This document shows positions 18,255-27,547 of a stretch of DNA of 64,000 nucleotides, in pieces. The notes below the pieces were generated by a model that was not told where the DNA came from, made no database searches, and saw only the letters and a list, made by a program, of their open reading frames with translations. A program made the position numbers and the translations under genes. Numbering within the stretch: position 1 is the stretch's first letter; each line of letters opens with the position of its first letter. The DNA is from Acinetobacter modestus (GTDB taxonomy: Bacteria > Pseudomonadota > Gammaproteobacteria > Pseudomonadales > Moraxellaceae), in contig NZ_BMDV01000006.1 in NCBI RefSeq assembly GCF_014636095.1, positions 174,765 through 238,764 of the forward strand, in the 5' to 3' direction.

Positions 18255-19949
18255 ATGAATACTCAAGCATATGACTACATTATCATTGGCGCAGGATCTG
18301 CCGGAAATGTACTCGCAACACGTCTGACTGAAGACAAAGACGTGACTGTTTTACTTTTGGAAGCTGGTGGTCCAGACTACCGTTTAGATTTCCGTACTCA
18401 AATGCCAGCCGCTTTGGCTTTTCCTTTACAAGGTCGTCGCTATAACTGGGCCTATGAAACCGATCCTGAACCCCACATGAACAATCGCCGTATGGAATGT
18501 GGTCGTGGTAAGGGCCTCGGTGGTTCTTCACTGATTAATGGCATGTGCTATATCCGTGGCAATGCCATGGATCTGGATCAGTGGGCAAGCATGAAAGGTC
18601 TGGAAGACTGGAGCTACGCCGACTGCTTACCTTACTATAAAAAAGCCGAAACCCGTGATATTGGCGGCAATGACTATCATGGCGACAAAGGTCCTGTATC
18701 CGTCGCTACTCCTAAAAATGGCAATAATGTGCTGTTCCATGCCATGGTTGAAGCTGGCGTACAGGCAGGTTACCCACGTACCGATGACTTAAACGGTTAT
18801 CAACAAGAAGGTTTCGGTCCAATGGATCGTACCGTGACCCCAAAAGGTCGTCGCTCAAGTACTGCCCGTGGTTATCTGGATCTAGCCAAAGGTCGTCCCA
18901 ATTTAACCATCGTCACACATGCCACCACCAATAAAATCTTGTTTAATCAAAAACAGGCGGTGGGTGTGGAATATATTATTGGTGCAGACCAAGCCAATAT
19001 GAAACAGGCACAAGCGAAACGTGAAGTTTTGCTTTGTGCTGGTGCGATTGCATCACCACAAATCCTACAACGCTCAGGTGTAGGTGAAAGCAATTTCCTG
19101 AAATCGATGGATATTGATGTCGTGCATGATTTGCCGGGTGTCGGTGAGAACCTGCAAGATCACTTGGAAATGTACTTGCAATATCAATGTAAACAACCTG
19201 TTTCACTTTACCCTGCATTGCAATGGTATAACCAACCTGCCATTGGCGCGGAGTGGTTATTCAATGGCACAGGTGTGGGTGCAAGTAACCAGTTCGAAGC
19301 AGGCGGTTTTATCCGTAGTTCGGAAGAATTTGACTGGCCAAATATCCAATACCACTTCTTGCCTGTCGCGATTAACTATAACGGCAGTAACGCAGTGAAA
19401 GAACATGGTTTCCAAGCCCATGTTGGTTCAATGCGTTCGCCTTCGCGTGGTCGTATCCAACTGAAATCAAAAGATCCGTTTGAGCATCCAAGCATCCTGT
19501 TCAACTACATGTCAACAGAACAAGACTGGCGTGAATTCCGTGATGCGATCCGTATCACCCGTGAAATTATGGCGCAACCTGCACTTGATCCGTATCGTGG
19601 TGAAGAAATCAGTCCAGGTAAACATATCCAGACCGATGCAGAACTGGATGAGTTCGTACGTAGCCATGCAGAAACGGCGTTCCACCCATCATGTAGCTGT
19701 AAGATGGGCGAAGATGATATGGCGGTGGTCGATGGACAAGGTCGAGTCCATGGCGTACAAGGCTTACGTGTGGTCGATGCTTCCATCATGCCACTGATTA
19801 TTACCGGTAACTTAAATGCCACCACCATTATGATCGCAGAAAAAATTGCCGATCAAATCCGTGGCAAAAAACTCCCTCGTTCTGAAGCAGCTTATTACAA
19901 AGCGGGTACAGCACCTGTACGTCAAGCGCCGTTACGTCCAATACTATAA
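18255..19949 (+). CDS. betA: Choline dehydrogenase
   Basis: GMC-family FAD enzyme of 564 aa, membrane-associated, oxidising choline to betaine aldehyde. FAD-binding fold at the N-terminus ([19 protein letters not shown]), GMC signature region [20 protein letters not shown], and C-terminal active-site segments HPSCSCKMG and [17 protein letters not shown] 18255 ([11 protein letters not shown]) follows an AAAAAGGGA RBS; the ATG at 18198 lies inside the intercistronic hairpin and is not favoured. It completes betI-betB-betA. A second GMC gene at 25759 is related but clearly divergent. Confidence 0.96.
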   Translation: MNTQAYDYIIIGAGSAGNVLATRLTEDKDVTVLLLEAGGPDYRLDFRTQMPAALAFPLQGRRYNWAYETDPEPHMNNRRMECGRGKGLGGSSLINGMCYIRGNAMDLDQWASMKGLEDWSYADCLPYYKKAETRDIGGNDYHGDKGPVSVATPKNGNNVLFHAMVEAGVQAGYPRTDDLNGYQQEGFGPMDRTVTPKGRRSSTARGYLDLAKGRPNLTIVTHATTNKILFNQKQAVGVEYIIGADQANMKQAQAKREVLLCAGAIASPQILQRSGVGESNFLKSMDIDVVHDLPGVGENLQDHLEMYLQYQCKQPVSLYPALQWYNQPAIGAEWLFNGTGVGASNQFEAGGFIRSSEEFDWPNIQYHFLPVAINYNGSNAVKEHGFQAHVGSMRSPSRGRIQLKSKDPFEHPSILFNYMSTEQDWREFRDAIRITREIMAQPALDPYRGEEISPGKHIQTDAELDEFVRSHAETAFHPSCSCKMGEDDMAVVDGQGRVHGVQGLRVVDASIMPLIITGNLNATTIMIAEKIADQIRGKKLPRSEAAYYKAGTAPVRQAPLRPIL

Positions 19950-19971
19950 GAAAGAAATTCCTTTAGGGGAT

Positions 19972-19995
19972 ACCCGAAGCTGAGCTTCGGGTTTC
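19972..19995 (+). terminator. Terminator-like hairpin after betA
   Basis: ACCCGAAGC-tga-GCTTCGGGT followed by only TTT-C; a strong stem with a weak T-tract, between betA and the porin gene. It may act as a partial terminator. Confidence 0.6.
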
Positions 19996-20015
19996 ACTTC
20001 ATTCAGGGAGAAATG

Positions 20016-20795
20016 ATGAAAAAATTATTATTGATTGCACCTTTAGCTTTTTATTTTCAAAGCACACACGCCACTGAAACCACTTCCCCCTACTCAGCCA
20101 ATATTACTGCGGCCAGCCAATACGTTTCACGCGGTTTTCAGCAGACTTGGGGTAAACCTGCCTTACAAGGTGGGCTGGACTACAATCATCCCAGCGGTTT
20201 TTATGCGGGTACATGGGCATCGACCGTAAGCGATCATTTTATTCGGGATGCTTCAGTCGAATGGGATGTATATACTGGCTATAGCCGTAGTTTTGGTGAT
20301 GTCACCGTTGGCACCAAAGTCGCCTATTACTATTATCCAGGGGCAAAAACCACTGCGGATACAGGCAATAGCCGTTTTGATTATGGGGAAATTATTCCTG
20401 AAATCAGTTACGGCCCGCTCAGCGTTAAATATGCGATTACCTATACCCAAGATTATTTCGGCAATAATTCGGATACCTTGGGCATCGGCAACAATAAGCA
20501 TTCACGTGGCTCAGGGTATTTGGATGTCAATTGGCATCAACCGATTACGCAAGGTTGGTCTGTCGATGCGCATTATGGCAACCAACGCATTAAAAACTTT
20601 TCTGCAGCCAGCTTCCAAGATGCCAGTTTTGCCGTCAACAAAGAACTGCCATACAATCTTTCCAGCAGTTTGACCTATAGCAAAGCATGGGATAAAGAAG
20701 GTTTTTATCAGCAATACAGCAATGGCAATCCCAACGCTAAAGTCTCCAATCCAATTGATTCAACCGTGACTTTATCATTGACCAAAAGTTTCTAA
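20016..20795 (+). CDS. TorF-family putative outer-membrane porin
   Basis: About 259 aa with a Sec signal peptide (KKLLLIAPLAFYFQSTHA, cut before TETTSPYS) and then beta-strand-rich sequence ending in Phe (LSLTKSF), the usual C-terminus of an outer-membrane barrel. The N-terminal pattern ANITAASQYVSRGFQQTWGKPALQGG is that of the TorF/gcw_chp family (TIGR02001 type). Two adjacent ATGs exist (20013, 20016); GGGAG at 20006-20010 fits the second better. It follows betA by 66 bp with a hairpin between. A role in choline or betaine uptake is an inference from position only. Confidence 0.82.
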   Translation: MKKLLLIAPLAFYFQSTHATETTSPYSANITAASQYVSRGFQQTWGKPALQGGLDYNHPSGFYAGTWASTVSDHFIRDASVEWDVYTGYSRSFGDVTVGTKVAYYYYPGAKTTADTGNSRFDYGEIIPEISYGPLSVKYAITYTQDYFGNNSDTLGIGNNKHSRGSGYLDVNWHQPITQGWSVDAHYGNQRIKNFSAASFQDASFAVNKELPYNLSSSLTYSKAWDKEGFYQQYSNGNPNAKVSNPIDSTVTLSLTKSF

Positions 20796-20822
20796 TCCTA
20801 GCTGGATCAAGCCTTCTGACAT

Positions 20823-20853
20823 AAAAAAGCCGCTTCATTGCAAGCGGCTTTTT
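20823..20853. terminator. Bidirectional terminator
   Basis: AAAAAAGCCGCTT-cattgc-AAGCGGCTTTTT between two convergent genes; A- and T-runs on both sides serve both strands. Confidence 0.92.
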
Positions 20854-20866
20854 GGAATCTTGGATA

Positions 20867-22042
20867 TTAAGGCTTGATCAACTCAATCGTTGAGCCTGCA
20901 CGTTTGGGATCAATCAGAATCTTGGCATGTTGCTCTGGATCACGCAGCGCCTCAAAAGCATTGCCTACCCCTTCCAAACCGACCACACCCGTGATCAACG
21001 GTGAACAATCGACTTTACCCTCCGCAATCATATGCAGCGTGTCACGGAATTCAAGTGGGGTATAACCCAACACATACTGGATTTCCAACTCTTTATTAAT
21101 CGCCAAGGCAGGTTCAATCTTGTCACTTTGCATACAAACCCCCACCCCTACGATACGAGAGAACAGTGGTGCACCTTCCAAAATCTGCTGCATAATTCCA
21201 GCCACACCCACACACTCAAAAATCACTGGACGTTTTGGCAATAACCCGAGTTTATCCCCGACACGCATGGCATTCACCCAAGGTAATGAGTAAGTCTGAA
21301 CCTTGTCAAAAAGCCCCATCCCCATATTAATTGCTTCAGAAACATTGCCCAATAAACCCAGCTCTTTCCAACTGCTAAATGGCGATTGCTGTTTAGGATC
21401 AATCAAGATATCTGCACCACACTGCTCAGCCAAGCGACGGCGGTTCGGTGAAAAATCACTGGCAACCACAGTTTTAACCCCTGCAGCCTTGAGCATAATA
21501 ATCACACCCAAACCCACTGGACCACAACCAATCACAATCGCTGGCTCATTTTTCTTGATTCGACTACGACGTACTGCATGCAGCGCAACAGCCATTGGCT
21601 CAGTCAATGCTGCACTATCTGCGTCTAAACCATTCGGCACTTCAAACATTAGGCTGGATTGCACCAAGACTTGCTCTGCATATCCCCCTGAAGCACTGGG
21701 TGACAGTCCTGTTGGCGCATAACCTAGAGATTCAACATTTAATAATGGCATGGCACAAACCAAAGTATCCGCTTTCAATTTACGGCGTGTTTTTGGACCA
21801 TAATCTAAGACTTTGCCACAGAACTCATGGCCGAAAACTAACTTATCAGAGGATTTGGCAACCCCATTAAACCCGACTCTTGCTGCCAGATCATGCATAT
21901 GATCACAGTGATGCTGCATATGTAAATCTGAACCACAAATCCCGCAACGTACGACTTCAAGAAGTACTTGTCCTTTTGCAGGAATCAATTGAAGACTATC
22001 TTGCAGTTTCAACTCAGCGTTCTGACAAACCAGTGATTTCAT
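20867..22042 (-). CDS. Zinc-type alcohol dehydrogenase family protein
   Basis: A 391-aa medium-chain dehydrogenase. Catalytic zinc ligands are visible in CGICGSDLH and GHEFCGKV, and the NAD(P) fold in IGCGPVGLGVIIMLKAAG. The usual structural-zinc cluster of four closely spaced cysteines is absent: the corresponding region (about 90-125) holds only one Cys. Substrate is unknown. It lies convergent to the TorF gene with a shared terminator, and has its own upstream region with a 12-bp inverted repeat. Not obviously part of the bet operon, although conserved proximity would be worth checking. Confidence 0.85.
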   Translation of the reverse strand: MKSLVCQNAELKLQDSLQLIPAKGQVLLEVVRCGICGSDLHMQHHCDHMHDLAARVGFNGVAKSSDKLVFGHEFCGKVLDYGPKTRRKLKADTLVCAMPLLNVESLGYAPTGLSPSASGGYAEQVLVQSSLMFEVPNGLDADSAALTEPMAVALHAVRRSRIKKNEPAIVIGCGPVGLGVIIMLKAAGVKTVVASDFSPNRRRLAEQCGADILIDPKQQSPFSSWKELGLLGNVSEAINMGMGLFDKVQTYSLPWVNAMRVGDKLGLLPKRPVIFECVGVAGIMQQILEGAPLFSRIVGVGVCMQSDKIEPALAINKELEIQYVLGYTPLEFRDTLHMIAEGKVDCSPLITGVVGLEGVGNAFEALRDPEQHAKILIDPKRAGSTIELIKP

Positions 22043-22076
22043 AGGATGCTTTCCTTATTGTTTTATTGCATGTATT

Positions 22077-22107
22077 AACTGTTTTAATTTTTTTTATTAA
22101 AACAGTT
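22077..22107 (-). promoter_or_regulatory. Inverted repeat upstream of the dehydrogenase
   Basis: AACTGTTTTAAT (22077-22088), seven T, then ATTAAAACAGTT (22096-22107): a perfect 12-bp inverted repeat 35 bp before the dehydrogenase start. The position suits an operator; the regulator is unknown. Confidence 0.5.
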
Positions 22108-22380
22108 TAGCTCACTTATTTCATTTTAATTTTGACATACAGCATTGTCAGAATATATGACTTAAAAATCAATATCCCTATCAAATAAGGTCAGCTTTAT
22201 AAATCACCCAATGAAAAAGGTTAAAAATCATTCTTTTTTAACTTCAAATAGATGAGTCTATTTTTCTAAGTTACTTCCCTATTTTCATTAAAACGATCAA
22301 ATTTAACACTTGTATTTAATAGTGTCATTATGCCAATATATATTTAATGGCTTTAAGCCACTATAAAGGAGAAGTTAAAA
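22108..22380 (+). promoter_or_regulatory. Upstream region of the NAD-salvage genes with candidate operators
   Basis: AT-rich and gene-free. Palindromes: TGGCTTtAAGCCA at 22348-22360 (perfect, 13 bp), ACACT-N10-AGTGT at about 22307-22326, and TGACA-N8-TGTCA at about 22133-22150. Any of these could bind the NrtR-type regulator encoded downstream; which one cannot be decided by eye. An AAGGAGAAG RBS ends the region. Confidence 0.4.
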
Positions 22381-23259
22381 ATGACGATTCAACTTATTAC
22401 AGCTCAAGCGAATGTTCCCATCGAGTTTTTGCAGTTTTCAGGTGGTGAACGTCATATTCAACTGCAACCTGAATTATTAAACCAATTAACAGCTGACACT
22501 CAGATCAAAGCTTCTCTGCATAACAGTGCAGATCTGATGGATTATCTATTACTAGAAAATGTGTTACTAGAACAAGGCACTCGCCTTTTGGTGGAAATCC
22601 CTTATTTTCCCTATGCACGTCAAGACCGTATCTGCGCACAAGGTCAGGCCTTCTCACTGGATTTAATGACCAGATTATTGAATAGCAATAGCAAAAAATT
22701 TGCAGGACAGCGTCAGAAAATTTTGGTGTGGGATTGTCATAGCTCAGTGACGCTTGAGCTGTTACGCAAAAATACCAGCTTCAAAGAAGTGATCAATATC
22801 GAACCGATTGAGATTATTCAGCAAAGCCCAGCATTGATACAGATTTTAAGCGCCGACAATAGTGTATTGATCTGTCCTGATGCAGGCGCAATACAGCGCA
22901 CCCAAGCAATTGCAAACGGTATCAATCCGCAACGCCAACAAGCCATTGAAGTGATTCACTGTGAAAAGAAACGCGATCCAAGCACTGGCAAAATCAGCAC
23001 AACGGCGGTGGATAGCCCTGATTTGACAGAAAAAACAGCCGTGATTACCGATGATATTTGCGATGGTGGTGCAACCTTTATTGGTATTGCCAAACAATTA
23101 CGCAGCCTAAACTGCCAAAACATTATTTTATATGTCACGCATGGCATTTTTAGCAAAGGTCTCGCGGTATTTGATGGCTTGGTCGATCAGGTTTTTACCA
23201 GCAATAGCCTGCCACAAACAGAAGCAAGCAAACTCAACATTATCAATTTTCAAAATTAA
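22381..23259 (+). CDS. Ribose-phosphate pyrophosphokinase-like protein of NAD salvage
   Basis: A 292-aa PRPP synthetase homologue, shorter than the housekeeping enzyme (about 310-320 aa). Conserved segments include PYFPYARQDRICAQGQAFS (the ribose-5-phosphate/ATP region) and the PRPP loop TDDICDGGATF. It probably supplies PRPP for the NadV reaction encoded 25 bp downstream; prs-nadV pairs are also known from phage and bacterial NAD-salvage cassettes. A strong AAGGAGAAG RBS precedes the ATG. The housekeeping prs gene should lie elsewhere in the genome. Confidence 0.9.
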   Translation: MTIQLITAQANVPIEFLQFSGGERHIQLQPELLNQLTADTQIKASLHNSADLMDYLLLENVLLEQGTRLLVEIPYFPYARQDRICAQGQAFSLDLMTRLLNSNSKKFAGQRQKILVWDCHSSVTLELLRKNTSFKEVINIEPIEIIQQSPALIQILSADNSVLICPDAGAIQRTQAIANGINPQRQQAIEVIHCEKKRDPSTGKISTTAVDSPDLTEKTAVITDDICDGGATFIGIAKQLRSLNCQNIILYVTHGIFSKGLAVFDGLVDQVFTSNSLPQTEASKLNIINFQN

Positions 23260-23284
23260 GATTTAAAGCACGAGACCAATAAAA

Positions 23285-24772
23285 ATGAGTATTAAAATTA
23301 CCCCCCTCAATGCAATTGATTTCTATAAAGCCGACCACCGTCGCCAGTATCCAGTGGGAACAGAATACGTCTATGCCAACTTTACCCCGCGTTCATCACG
23401 TTTAGCTAAAATGCTGCCTGATTTTGATGACAAGATTGTGTTTTTTGGTTTGCAAGGCTTTATAAAACACTTTCTAATCGAAATCTGGAATGAAGGCTTC
23501 TTCAATCAACCTAAAGCCAAAGTGGTCGCAGCCTATAAACGCCGTATGGACAATTCTTTAGGTGAAGGTGCAGTGCCTGTCGAGCACATCAAAGCCTTGC
23601 ACGATCTCGGCTATTTACCATTAAAAATTAAAGCCTTGCCAGAAGGTAGCCGAGTCAATATCAAAGTGCCGGTATTAACCATTATCAATACTGATCCGAA
23701 TTTCTTTTGGTTAACCAACTATATCGAAACTGTGCTCAGTGCCGAATTATGGAAAAGCTGTACCACGGCCAGCATTGCCTATGAATACAAACGCTTGTTG
23801 ACCCAATATGCAGAAAAAACAGGTGCAGCTTTAGACTTTGTTCCCGTTCAAGGCCATGATTTTAGTAGCCGAGGAATGAGTGGGATTTATGATGCAGCCC
23901 AATCAGGCGTGGGGCACTTGACCAGTTTTATTGGGACAGATTCAGTTGCTTACATTGACTATGCAGAAGAATATTATAACGCCACTGGTGTCGTCGGTGT
24001 TTCAGTGCCTGCAACAGAACACAGTGTAATGTGTATGGGCAGTGAAGAAAGTGAAATAGAGACTTTTAGACGTTTGATCTGTGAACTTTATCTTGCGGGT
24101 GTGGTCAGTATCGTTTCAGATACTTGGGATTTCTGGCGTGTGATTACCGAGTTTAGTGTGGAATTAAAAGCAGAGATTTTAAAACGCCAACCGAATACCC
24201 TCGGACTCGCCAAAGTGGTGTTTCGTCCTGACTCAGGTGATCCCGTGAAAATTATCTGTGGCGATCCTGATGCAGACCGAGATAGTCCCGCTTATAAAGG
24301 TGCAGTGCAATGTTTATGGGAAATTTTCGGCGGCACAGAAACCGCTCAAGACTATAAGGTATTGAATGAACGGGTTGGCTTGATTTATGGTGACTCTATT
24401 ACCCTAGAACGTGCCCAAAATATCTTAAAAGGTTTGGAGGCCAAAGGCTTTGCTTCAAATAATCTGGTCTTTGGAATCGGCAGCTATACTTATAACTATT
24501 TGACTCGTGATAGCTTTGGTTTTGCAGTCAAAGCTACTTGGGGTCAGGTTAACGGTGTCGGTCGTGAACTGTTTAAAGACCCTGTAACGGATTCAGGTGT
24601 TAAAAAGTCAGCCAAAGGCTTGTTACGGGTTGAACAAACTGAAAATGGTTTTGAGTTATTTGATCAACAAAGCTTTGAACAGGAGAAAATGGGCGCACTG
24701 CAAACGGTATTTGAAAATGGTCAATTGTTAAGAGAATGCTCACTTGATCAAATTCGGGAGAGATTGGTCTAA
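23285..24772 (+). CDS. nadV: Nicotinamide phosphoribosyltransferase
   Basis: A 495-aa enzyme of the NAMPT/NadV family joining nicotinamide and PRPP to NMN, the one-step salvage route to NAD. Visible family motifs: DFYKADHRRQYPVGTEYVYA near the N-terminus, FTPRSSR, and the phosphoribosyl-binding RPDSGDPVKII at about residue 315. Full length for the family. It follows the PRPP synthetase-like gene by 25 bp and precedes the NrtR-type regulator; a copy of a hairpin repeat lies just after its stop. Confidence 0.95.
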   Translation: MSIKITPLNAIDFYKADHRRQYPVGTEYVYANFTPRSSRLAKMLPDFDDKIVFFGLQGFIKHFLIEIWNEGFFNQPKAKVVAAYKRRMDNSLGEGAVPVEHIKALHDLGYLPLKIKALPEGSRVNIKVPVLTIINTDPNFFWLTNYIETVLSAELWKSCTTASIAYEYKRLLTQYAEKTGAALDFVPVQGHDFSSRGMSGIYDAAQSGVGHLTSFIGTDSVAYIDYAEEYYNATGVVGVSVPATEHSVMCMGSEESEIETFRRLICELYLAGVVSIVSDTWDFWRVITEFSVELKAEILKRQPNTLGLAKVVFRPDSGDPVKIICGDPDADRDSPAYKGAVQCLWEIFGGTETAQDYKVLNERVGLIYGDSITLERAQNILKGLEAKGFASNNLVFGIGSYTYNYLTRDSFGFAVKATWGQVNGVGRELFKDPVTDSGVKKSAKGLLRVEQTENGFELFDQQSFEQEKMGALQTVFENGQLLRECSLDQIRERLV

Positions 24773-24821
24773 AGCGATATCAATATCTCTCATTTCAAAT
24801 TTGAAATTCATCTACGCTACA

Positions 24822-24911
24822 TTGATAGACGGCATGGATGCTGTCTCTTTAACTGTCTTGCACGAAGTTCAAAGTATTACTTTGAACTTCGCTCAGGATG
24901 TACCATCAGCT
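24822..24911. repeat. Hairpin-rich intergenic repeat, copy A
   Basis: Shares two blocks with copy B at 31448: TTGATAGaCGGCATGGATGC at the left end (24822-24845, 21 of 24 bases identical) and AGGATGTACCATCAGC (24895-24910, identical). Between them is a perfect 13-bp stem (24863-24875 with 24879-24891, loop ATT) that copy B lacks. Non-coding, between nadV and nrtR. Confidence 0.75.
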
Positions 24912-24969
24912 CATTCAAATCTATAAAAAACCTTTATACTTGATTCACTCATCCATGAGACAACGCCAA

Positions 24970-25725
24970 ATGACCTATACCTCCGAACAGGAATACCTTG
25001 CCCACTATCAAAAAACAGACTATGACACGCCTCTGTTTACGGTCGATATGGCAATTTTTTCTGTGGCAAAAGGTCAATTACAAGTCTTAATGATTCAACG
25101 CTCCAACTTTCCCGAAAAAGGCAAATGGGCGCTACCGGGTGGCTTTGTCGATTTAAAAACCGATCCAGATTTAATGGCAACGGCGCACCGTAAACTACAT
25201 GAAAAAACAGGGATTCACTCCCCTTATCTAGAACAAGTCGAAACCATTGGCAATCAACATCGTGATCCACGTGGTTGGTCCATTACATCACTTTATTTTG
25301 CACTGATTGATTTTAGTAAATTTGAAATTCAAAAGACTTCAACAACTGAAATGAGTAAATGGCTTTCTATAGAAGAAGCCTTGCAACTTGATTTAGCCTT
25401 TGATCATCAACAACTGCTAAAACTCGCTTATGATCGCCTTGCCAATAAAACCCGTTATACCGCTCTACCCGCCAGCCTCATGCCTGAACTTTTTACCCTG
25501 ACCGAATTACAAACCATTTATGAAATTATTTTAGGGCATACATTAGAAAAGAAATCATTCAGACGGCGTATGCAGGAAGCAGGTGCAGTTGAAGAAACAG
25601 GACAGCAAAAAATTGTCGGCAAACGCCCCGCTCAATTGTTTCGCTATGCACTGGAAAATTACAACTTCACCTTTCCACGTATGTTGGAAACACCACGCAA
25701 CTCCGCTGAAAATGAAAAGAGCTAA
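24970..25725 (+). CDS. nrtR: NrtR-type NUDIX-domain transcriptional regulator
   Basis: A 251-aa protein with an N-terminal NUDIX fold (about residues 20-150) and a C-terminal winged helix (about 175-245, with FRRRMQEAG and KRPAQLFRYALENYNF), the NrtR layout. In the NUDIX box GGFVDLKT..MATAHRKLHEKTGI two catalytic glutamates are lysine (RK for RE, EK for EE), so hydrolysis is unlikely and ligand sensing is expected; NrtR proteins respond to ADP-ribose or related NAD metabolites. ATG 24970 (MTYTSEQEYLAHY) is chosen; ATG 24955 is possible, and the longest frame starts inside the repeat. A -10-like TATACT is at 24935-24940. Confidence 0.88.
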   Translation: MTYTSEQEYLAHYQKTDYDTPLFTVDMAIFSVAKGQLQVLMIQRSNFPEKGKWALPGGFVDLKTDPDLMATAHRKLHEKTGIHSPYLEQVETIGNQHRDPRGWSITSLYFALIDFSKFEIQKTSTTEMSKWLSIEEALQLDLAFDHQQLLKLAYDRLANKTRYTALPASLMPELFTLTELQTIYEIILGHTLEKKSFRRRMQEAGAVEETGQQKIVGKRPAQLFRYALENYNFTFPRMLETPRNSAENEKS

Positions 25726-25742
25726 GGCAAATAGCTTAGCTC
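25715..25742 (-). terminator. Terminator-like hairpin for the GMC gene
   Basis: GAGCTAAG / CTTAGCTC stem; on the minus strand it is followed by TTTTCATTTTC. It overlaps the nrtR stop and lies beyond the convergent GMC gene end. Confidence 0.5.
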
Positions 25743-25758
25743 CACAATAACTTAGAAC

Positions 25759-27363
25759 TTACTTCCAAGTTTGACGAATCAAATCCACCGCTTTTTCAGC
25801 AATCATGATCGCTGGCGCATTAGTATTTCCATTGACCACGGTTGGCATAATCGACGCGTCCACCACGCGTAGTCCTTCAATACCATACACTTTTAACTCA
25901 GGATCGACCACTGCCATCGCATCCACCCCCATTTTACAACTACCAACAGGATGATAGACCGTGTCGACACGTTGGCGCAAAATCTCACGAATTTCATCAT
26001 CAGACTGCACATTCGCTGTAAACATATCTTCTTTAATTTTTTCACCTAAAGCAGGTGCATTCATTAACTTTTGCGTGACTTTAAACCCATCGACCATATC
26101 TTGCAGATCTTGTTCATCCTCGAGGAATTTAAAGTCGATTAATAGTGGATCATCGACATTTTTGCCACTGAGTTTGACTGAACCCCGCGCACGTGGATTC
26201 AACAAGCAAACATGGCATGAAATTCCATGTCCCATATGCATAGTTCGAGCATGGTTATCCACCACCGCAATCACAAAATGCAACTGTAGATTCGGCTTAT
26301 CCAATTCAGGACGACTTTTTAAGAAACCACCACATTCAGCATAATTGGTGGTGATTAAACCACGACGTTCTTTACGATAACGCCCAATCTGTTTGACTAA
26401 ATCAACACTGCCCCCAACCGACACTCCAAAGGTTCCTTCCATTTGCTTGGTCTTATAAGCAAAAATAAAGTCAGGATGATCGTGTAGGTTCTCACCAACA
26501 CCCGCTAAATCTTTAATTACAGGGATACCGTGTTTTTCCAGTTCTTGGCGTGGGCCAATCCCCGACAACATCAAGACTTGTGGTGATTGGAATGCCCCTG
26601 CAGAGAGTAAAACTTCTTTATTTGCACGAACAACGGTAGTTTGCCCTTTATGTTCGTATTCAACTCCAACTGCACGACCATTTTCAATAACGATACGTGA
26701 AACTTTTGCTTGAGTCACTACATGTAAATTTGGTCGCTTACCTAAATAAGGAAACAGATAACCACGTGCTGCGCTCCAACGTTCACCATTTTTTTGTGTA
26801 ACCTGATAAACACCGAGCCCTTCTTGTTCTGCGCCATTAAAGTCATCATTAAGTGGATAATTGACCTGCTTCGCAGCTTCAACAAAGGTTTTCTGATACG
26901 GATTGTCCGAACGTAATTCACTGACATTGAGTGGACCATGTTGGCCATGATATTCATTACGAATACGCTCGTTATGCTCTGATTTTATAAAGTATGGCAA
27001 TACATCCTGATAAGACCATCCTATATTACCTAGAGCTGCCCAATGGTCATAATCACTATGATGACCACGGATGTAGACCATCGCATTAATCGCAGAACTA
27101 CCACCTAAGCATTTTCCACGAGGTTGATAGCCTTTACGCCCATTTAAACCTTTTTGTGGAATGGTTTCTAAAGCCCAGTTATTAATCTTGGTTGGAATAC
27201 TGATCACTGCTGCTGATGGTGTATTCACCAACCAGCTATTGCCATCACCACCAGCCTCAAGTAAACAAACTGATATATTTGGATTTTCTGAAAGCCGACC
27301 TGCAAGTACACAACCTGCTGAGCCACCACCAATAATTACAAAATCAAAAGCTGCTTGTGTCAT
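25759..27363 (-). CDS. GMC-family FAD oxidoreductase (choline dehydrogenase-like)
   Basis: A 534-aa flavoprotein with FAD fold FDFVIIGGGSAGCVLAGRL, GMC signature GKCLGGSSAINAMVYIRG, and active-site regions HPVGSCKMG and VNGNTNAPAIMIAEK. It is a paralogue of BetA at 18255 but differs widely; many members of this branch oxidise alcohols other than choline. ATG 27363 (MTQAAFDF) is supported by an AGGGAT RBS 6-7 bases upstream; the frame extends 7 residues further without one. It is a lone gene, convergent with nrtR, and the substrate is unknown. Confidence 0.9.
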   Translation of the reverse strand: MTQAAFDFVIIGGGSAGCVLAGRLSENPNISVCLLEAGGDGNSWLVNTPSAAVISIPTKINNWALETIPQKGLNGRKGYQPRGKCLGGSSAINAMVYIRGHHSDYDHWAALGNIGWSYQDVLPYFIKSEHNERIRNEYHGQHGPLNVSELRSDNPYQKTFVEAAKQVNYPLNDDFNGAEQEGLGVYQVTQKNGERWSAARGYLFPYLGKRPNLHVVTQAKVSRIVIENGRAVGVEYEHKGQTTVVRANKEVLLSAGAFQSPQVLMLSGIGPRQELEKHGIPVIKDLAGVGENLHDHPDFIFAYKTKQMEGTFGVSVGGSVDLVKQIGRYRKERRGLITTNYAECGGFLKSRPELDKPNLQLHFVIAVVDNHARTMHMGHGISCHVCLLNPRARGSVKLSGKNVDDPLLIDFKFLEDEQDLQDMVDGFKVTQKLMNAPALGEKIKEDMFTANVQSDDEIREILRQRVDTVYHPVGSCKMGVDAMAVVDPELKVYGIEGLRVVDASIMPTVVNGNTNAPAIMIAEKAVDLIRQTWK

Positions 27364-27547
27364 TTCTATCCCTGTTATTTTCATTTTTTAAAAAGTTAAA
27401 ATATTATGCCTAAAACCACATAAATAAGCGGCATTACTTGTCTAACAGCTCCATGCTCTACAATTAAAAATTAACTGGATATCATTCAAACCACAATAGC
27501 TAAACTAAGCAAGGAATTTGAGATAAATTATCAGATAAAGCAAAAAG

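Noticed and set aside
24744..24926. 60-aa frame after nadV
   Set aside because: It overlaps the nadV end and runs through the hairpin repeat; no RBS and no family pattern.
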